Of a stretch of 18,488 nt of DNA, positions 14,911 through 18,488 are shown in pieces; the first letter of the stretch is position 1, and the number at the start of each line of letters is the position of its first letter. Below the pieces are notes generated by a model. That model was given only the letters and a program-made list of their open reading frames with translations, did not search any database and was not told the DNA's origin. The stretch is taken from contig UQSP01000041.1 of assembly GCA_900543755.1 (NCBI GenBank), positions 1 through 18,488 on the forward strand, in the 5' to 3' direction. A program made the position numbers and the translations under genes. The stretch comes from an uncultured Eubacteriales bacterium. Its GTDB lineage: Bacteria > Bacillota > Clostridia > Christensenellales > Pumilibacteraceae.

Positions 14911-16314
14911 TTAAGTACCGTATTCCTTTATGTCGAAACTTTTTTTGATCAGATTTTTAAGATGCTCGCCGTTGTCAAAAACCTTCAAAGCGATAAACTG
15001 CACAAGAGCATTTCCGATAGCGGTTGCCTCAACGGGACCCGCGCTTACTTTTATTTTGCAGACGGAAGATATCATCTCGCAAAGATATTCCGCTTTGCAG
15101 CCGCCGCCCACGACGTAAAGAGTATCGTATTTTTTATCGGTAACGGAGGAGAGGGCGCTTATTACGTCGCGGTATCTTACGCAAAGAGACTCGTACACGC
15201 ATCGCGCGATTTCTCCCATGGTTCGGGGTGCGTCGCCGTATTTTTTGACGCAGTAATCTTTTATGCGCTCTGGCATATTGTCGGGTTTGAGAAAAGCGTC
15301 GTCGTCCACGTCGATAATGAATTCGTTGCGACTGATTTTCTTTGCTTCGTCTACGATTTGAGAAAAACTTACGTCGCGGCTTTTTTTCCACTCTCTTCGG
15401 CACTCGTTGATTATCCAAAGCCCCATTATGTTTTTAAGATATCTCGTGACGCCGCCGTAACCCGTTTCGTTGGTAAAGTTGGCGGCCATGCTTTCTTCCG
15501 ACAAAATAGGATTGTCGGATAAAGTCCCTAACAGCGACCATGTTCCGCACGAGAGGTAAAGGGGACGACCATTTGCGGGAACGGAGAATATCGCCGAAGC
15601 GGTGTCGTGACAGCATACCGCGATAACGGGTACGGAATTAATGCCCAACTTTTTACAAATGTCGTCTTTAAGCATCCCGTATTCGCTTCCGCTGTCGATG
15701 ATGTCCGGAAAAAGCGAGCGTTTAAATCCAAGCGCGTCGATAATTACTTCGCTCCAGTCTTTTGTTGCTGCGTCAGTCAGCTGAGTGGTGGAGGCGATGG
15801 TCCTTTCGGCGTGCATTTTGCCCGTAAGGAAATAAGCCATAAGGTCGGGTATAAGTAAAAGCTTGTCGGCGCGGTCATAAAGTTCGGGTTTATACTTTTT
15901 GACGTAATACAGCTGAAAAATAGTATTAAACGGCATGATTTGTATGCCTGTTTCGCCATAAAGCCTGTTTTTTGGCAAAATCGAGAATACTTCGTCAGGC
16001 ATAGTATCGGTTCTGGAGTCCCTGTAATGCACGGGATTTTCGATTAAAACGCCGTTTTTATCAAGCAAACCGAAGTCTACGCCCCAGGTGTCTATGCCTA
16101 TACTGTCAAACCCTCCGTCCGCAACTGCCTTTTCCATACCGATAAAAAGTTCGTTCATCAGGGCGGGAAAGTCCCAGTAAAGCGTGCCGTCTTGTCTGTA
16201 AGGCACGTTGTCGAATCGGTGCAGTTCTTTGGCGCAAATAATTTTTCCGTCGTAGGAAAACATTATTGCACGCCCCGACGACGCGCCGAAATCGAAAGAG
16301 AGTACTCTTTTCAT
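14911..16314 (-). CDS. rhaB: L-rhamnulokinase
   Basis: A 467-residue FGGY-family carbohydrate kinase that phosphorylates L-rhamnulose to L-rhamnulose 1-phosphate with ATP. Family features: N-terminal phosphate-1 motif FDFGASSGRAI, the substrate-region IDTWGVDFGLL (about 73-83), ENPVHYRD, the phosphate-2 region LSCGTWSLLG and the adenosine motif VVGGGCKAEYLCE near 410, then AIGNALVQ. The set IDTWGVDFGLL with ENPVHYRD points to rhamnulokinase rather than xylulokinase or fuculokinase. The ATG follows AAAGGTGAATAA on the minus strand; the rhaD stop is 15 bases upstream, so the two are tightly coupled. Last gene of rhaA-rhaD-rhaB. Confidence 0.96.
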   Translation of the reverse strand: MKRVLSFDFGASSGRAIMFSYDGKIICAKELHRFDNVPYRQDGTLYWDFPALMNELFIGMEKAVADGGFDSIGIDTWGVDFGLLDKNGVLIENPVHYRDSRTDTMPDEVFSILPKNRLYGETGIQIMPFNTIFQLYYVKKYKPELYDRADKLLLIPDLMAYFLTGKMHAERTIASTTQLTDAATKDWSEVIIDALGFKRSLFPDIIDSGSEYGMLKDDICKKLGINSVPVIAVCCHDTASAIFSVPANGRPLYLSCGTWSLLGTLSDNPILSEESMAANFTNETGYGGVTRYLKNIMGLWIINECRREWKKSRDVSFSQIVDEAKKISRNEFIIDVDDDAFLKPDNMPERIKDYCVKKYGDAPRTMGEIARCVYESLCVRYRDVISALSSVTDKKYDTLYVVGGGCKAEYLCEMISSVCKIKVSAGPVEATAIGNALVQFIALKVFDNGEHLKNLIKKSFDIKEYGT

Positions 16315-16329
16315 TTATTCACCTTTATA

Positions 16330-17007
16330 TCAGGAAAATTTTTTGTAACCGGGATGGCGGCCGGTAAACTTGAACTTGCGTCTAAGCTCAAGGCAGCCTT
16401 CGATTTGTTCGCGGCTGAGTTCCTTTTCTCCGCCCAGCTGGCGCGCAACCAGCGAGGTTTTTGCAAACAGCTCAAGACATTCCATGCGGTAATAGGCGGT
16501 GATAAGGTCGGCGCCCACGGCTATGGCTCCGTGGTTTTCAAGCAGTATTACGTCGTGTTCGGGAAGATATTCCGCAACCGAATCGGGGACTTCCTGTGTG
16601 GACGGTGTGCCGTACTTTGCGATAGGCACGCTTCCCAAAGATATAATCGCTTCGGGCATCGTGTATTTGTCAAGAGGAATATGGGCTATTGCAAAACCCG
16701 TTGCGGTGGGCGGATGCGCGTGTATTACCGCGTTTACGTCGTCGCGCTCCTTATAGCAGCGAAGATGCATGGGGAGTTCGGAAGATGGGCGGTATTTGGT
16801 GTTGCCGTCAAGTACCTTTCCTTCACCGTCAACTTCGATTATCATTTCGGGGACGAGAAAAGATTTGCTTATTCCCGTGGGAGTTGCGAGAAATCTGTTT
16901 TCTCCGATTTTAACCGAAATGTTTCCGTCGTTAGCTGCAACCCATCCCAACTGCCATACGCGGTGTCCGATTTCGCAGATTTGCTTTTTATGCTCTTCGA
17001 TAGTCAT
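16330..17007 (-). CDS. rhaD: Class II sugar-phosphate aldolase (rhamnulose-1-phosphate aldolase role)
   Basis: A 225-residue zinc-dependent class II aldolase/adducin-family protein. In this operon it should split L-rhamnulose 1-phosphate into DHAP and L-lactaldehyde. Motifs: NDGNIS (26-31), TPTGIS (42-47), SSELPMH with the proton-donor Glu at 77, zinc ligands HAH (H96, H98) and ENHG (H159). The length and spacing resemble E. coli FucA (215 residues; E73, H92, H94, H155) more than E. coli RhaD (274 residues). It may act on both fuculose and rhamnulose phosphates. The ATG follows AAAGGAGA. It sits between rhaA and rhaB, 131 bases after the rhaA stop. The symbol reflects context rather than family branch. 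Confidence 0.85.
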   Translation of the reverse strand: MTIEEHKKQICEIGHRVWQLGWVAANDGNISVKIGENRFLATPTGISKSFLVPEMIIEVDGEGKVLDGNTKYRPSSELPMHLRCYKERDDVNAVIHAHPPTATGFAIAHIPLDKYTMPEAIISLGSVPIAKYGTPSTQEVPDSVAEYLPEHDVILLENHGAIAVGADLITAYYRMECLELFAKTSLVARQLGGEKELSREQIEGCLELRRKFKFTGRHPGYKKFS

Positions 17008-17138
17008 GGCTGTATTTTCTCCTTTATCATTTTAATTTCTATAATAATTAATAACTTATTTTATTTGTTTTACGGCTTGCCGCAGAAATAAATTTTTCCA
17101 AGCCCATATTGCTATTGCGAGTTGTTTCAGACTTTTCG

Positions 17139-18392
17139 TCAGATTCTTTTCGACAGTACGTCTTTTTCGTAATTCTTTACTTCGTCTATCCAGTCTATGC
17201 CGCAAAGCACGCCTTTTGTCAGGCACAGATAGTCCCATACCGCCGAAGAAGGTAACGCTTTCGCCTCTTCGGATACGGCAAGTCTCAGCCCGTAATCTCC
17301 GGCTTGTTCCGCCTGTTTGATTTTGTCGGTCGGCTCAAGCAAAGCGGTAAGCAAAGCCCTGTCCGCGTTTCTGAGTCCCACCGCCCAAGCAAAAATTCTG
17401 TTGATGCTTGCGTCGAAGTAGTCAAGACCGATGTGCAGTTTTTTAAGCATATTCGCCCGCTTTGCCTCCGTCATGATGGAAGTAAGCGTATCGTCGTACT
17501 TGACCACATGGTCGCTGTCCCATCTAACGCCGCGGGAAATATGCAATAAAATGTCTTCCACAAAGTCGTTAAGCGCGGAAAATTTGTCCGCAATGCTTTC
17601 GGTGGGGTGGTAGTGTCCGCTGTCAAGACAAATGCCCAGATTGTTTTTCAGCGCGTAAGCAAGGTAGTAATCGTAGGAGCCCACAACGAAACACTCTGTG
17701 CCTATTCCGAAAAGCTTTCCCTCAAGAGTGTCCACAAGGTATTTTTTGTCGTACTTTTTCTCGAAAATACGGTCAAGGCTTTCGGTAAGCAGCCTTCTGA
17801 AATACAACCTGTCGGCAGGGTCGTCCTTAAGTCCGTCGGGTATCCACAGATTGCATACGCACGTTTCGCCCAAAGCTTTTCCCAGCCCGTAAGCAATCTC
17901 GCGCGAAGACTGTCCGTGACGCACCCAGAAATCCCTTACTTCTTTTTTGGGACTTGCAAGGCTCATGCCGTTGTCCATCATTTCATGCGCGAAAAAGGAG
18001 GGATTGTAATCAAGTCCGACCTTGTTTTTCTTCGCCCAGTCTATCCAGCCGGAAAATGCGGCTACGTCCAGATTGTCGCGGCTTTTTTTAGTGTTCTCCG
18101 CGTAAACGGAGTGAATGTTGAGTTTATGTCTTGAGGGCGAAAGCGAAAATACTTTTTCGATATCCGCTCTCAGTTCCGCCGCGTTTCTTGCGGCATACGG
18201 GTAGTTACCCGTGACTACGTTTTCGGATTTTACGGTGGTTTCCTCGAATCCGCGTATATCGTCCCCTTGCCAGCAGTGCAGGGAAATTTTTATTTCCGAA
18301 AATTCTTTCAAAGCTTTTTCGGTATCTACGCCTGAAGAGGCGTATTCTTCTTTTGCGCGCTCGTAATTTTTAAGAATTTTGCTTTCGTCCAT
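17139..18392 (-). CDS. rhaA: L-rhamnose isomerase
   Basis: A 417-residue enzyme converting L-rhamnose to L-rhamnulose, the first step of the pathway, matching the normal RhaA length (about 419). It is a metal-dependent TIM-barrel enzyme. Visible RhaA segments: HCWQGDDIRGFE (39-50), NIHSVYAE, GLDYNPSFFAHE, IGTECFVVGSYDYY (230-243), LDSGHYHPTE (256-265) and ISRGVRWDSDHVV (285-297), which hold the metal ligands and catalytic residues. The ATG at 18392 follows GGAGGTTAAAA, a strong ribosome site. The frame runs on upstream to the contig end, but those extra 22 residues begin with MYKRQ, which is translated sequencing adapter, and must be discarded. First gene of rhaA-rhaD-rhaB. Confidence 0.97.
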   Translation of the reverse strand: MDESKILKNYERAKEEYASSGVDTEKALKEFSEIKISLHCWQGDDIRGFEETTVKSENVVTGNYPYAARNAAELRADIEKVFSLSPSRHKLNIHSVYAENTKKSRDNLDVAAFSGWIDWAKKNKVGLDYNPSFFAHEMMDNGMSLASPKKEVRDFWVRHGQSSREIAYGLGKALGETCVCNLWIPDGLKDDPADRLYFRRLLTESLDRIFEKKYDKKYLVDTLEGKLFGIGTECFVVGSYDYYLAYALKNNLGICLDSGHYHPTESIADKFSALNDFVEDILLHISRGVRWDSDHVVKYDDTLTSIMTEAKRANMLKKLHIGLDYFDASINRIFAWAVGLRNADRALLTALLEPTDKIKQAEQAGDYGLRLAVSEEAKALPSSAVWDYLCLTKGVLCGIDWIDEVKNYEKDVLSKRI

Positions 18393-18404
18393 TTTTAACC
18401 TCCG

Positions 18405-18426
18405 TAAAATCGTTTTGCCGATTTTA
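18405..18426 (-). promoter_or_regulatory. Candidate operator of the rha operon
   Basis: TAAAATCG (18405-18412), 6 bases, CGATTTTA (18419-18426): a perfect 8-bp inverted repeat between the predicted start (about 18429) and the rhaA ribosome site. Placement just after the start suits a repressor site. It could also act as an mRNA hairpin. Confidence 0.5.
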
Positions 18427-18435
18427 TTCCTATAC

Positions 18436-18441
18436 ATTATA
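18436..18441 (-). promoter_or_regulatory. -10 box of the truncated rha promoter
   Basis: TATAAT on the minus strand (18441-18436), a perfect -10 box about 44 bases before rhaA. The matching -35 should lie near 18459-18464, but that position is adapter sequence, so the promoter is cut by the artefact. Confidence 0.55.
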
Positions 18442-18443
18442 AC

Positions 18444-18488
18444 CTGTCTCTTATACACATCTGACGCTGCCGACGAACTCTAGGGTGT
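18444..18488. other. Nextera adapter read-through (not genomic DNA)
   Basis: 18444-18462 is the 19-base Tn5 mosaic end used in Nextera libraries (CTGTCTCTTATACACATCT), followed by GACGCTGCCGACGA (18463-18476), the reverse complement of the Nextera read-1 adapter. ACTCTAGG (18477-18484) is then in the i5 index position (reverse complement CCTAGAGT, which I recall as index S516), followed by GTGT, the beginning of the P5-side adapter. The order is exactly that of a sequenced library fragment. Confidence 0.97.

Noticed and set aside
16192..17091. 299-codon plus-strand open frame over the rhaD/rhaB region
   Set aside because: Antisense shadow; both minus-strand genes have intact motifs and ribosome sites.
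17056..17238. 60-codon minus-strand frame between rhaA and rhaD
   Set aside because: Most of it overlaps the rhaA 3' end in another frame, with no ribosome site and a biased basic composition; the 131-base gap otherwise shows nothing clear.
18393..18458. 22-residue N-terminal extension of RhaA beginning MYKRQ
   Set aside because: Its first codons are Nextera adapter and the rest is the promoter and leader; the ATG at 18392 has a strong ribosome site and gives the normal RhaA length.

Overview
The window looks like a Gram-positive-type anaerobe of the Bacillota, probably class Clostridia. The evidence is mcsA-mcsB-clpC, groES-groEL with a CIRCE-like element, a long-form hibernation factor, an LtaS-like enzyme, strong AGGAGG ribosome sites and sigma-A style TTGACA/TATAAT promoters. 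The genus is not determinable by eye. Most of the window is ordinary housekeeping and sugar metabolism. I found no mobile element, CRISPR array, tRNA or rRNA.

Layout, left to right. 1-2500 (+): the 3' end of an unrecognised membrane protein gene, then an LtaS-family sulfatase-fold membrane enzyme with its terminator. 2567-3120 has no gene but contains a nested, RNA-like fold at 2690-2880 that may be a 6S-type or other structured RNA. 3187-5134 (-): groES-groEL. 5439-5897 (+): a dCMP/CMP-type deaminase. 6070-7137 (-): a CaCA-family cation exchanger, convergent with the deaminase over a shared terminator. 7408-11569 (+): mcsA-mcsB-clpC, the protein-arginine phosphorylation and Clp unfoldase module, with no ctsR beside it. 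11662-12192 (+): long hibernation promoting factor from its own promoter. 12286-13680 (+): glucose-6-phosphate isomerase. 13918-14712 (+): a xylose-isomerase-like TIM-barrel protein. 14911-18392 (-): rhaA-rhaD-rhaB, a compact L-rhamnose catabolic operon whose order follows the pathway isomerase, aldolase, kinase from the promoter (the biochemical order is isomerase, kinase, aldolase).

How the genes fit together. GroES/GroEL, McsA/McsB/ClpC and HPF are stress and protein-quality functions. The Mcs/Clp set and the chaperonin set each have candidate operators: AGTCAAA repeats before mcsA and a half-degenerate CIRCE before groES. Pgi and the rha genes feed hexose and deoxyhexose carbon into glycolysis; the aldolase step yields DHAP and lactaldehyde.

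The last 45 bases (18444-18488) are not genomic. They are Nextera transposase adapter read-through, including what looks like an i5 index. The true contig end is therefore about 18443, and the apparent N-terminal extension of rhaA (the MYKRQ peptide) is an artefact. The rha promoter is cut off at its -10 box by this junction.
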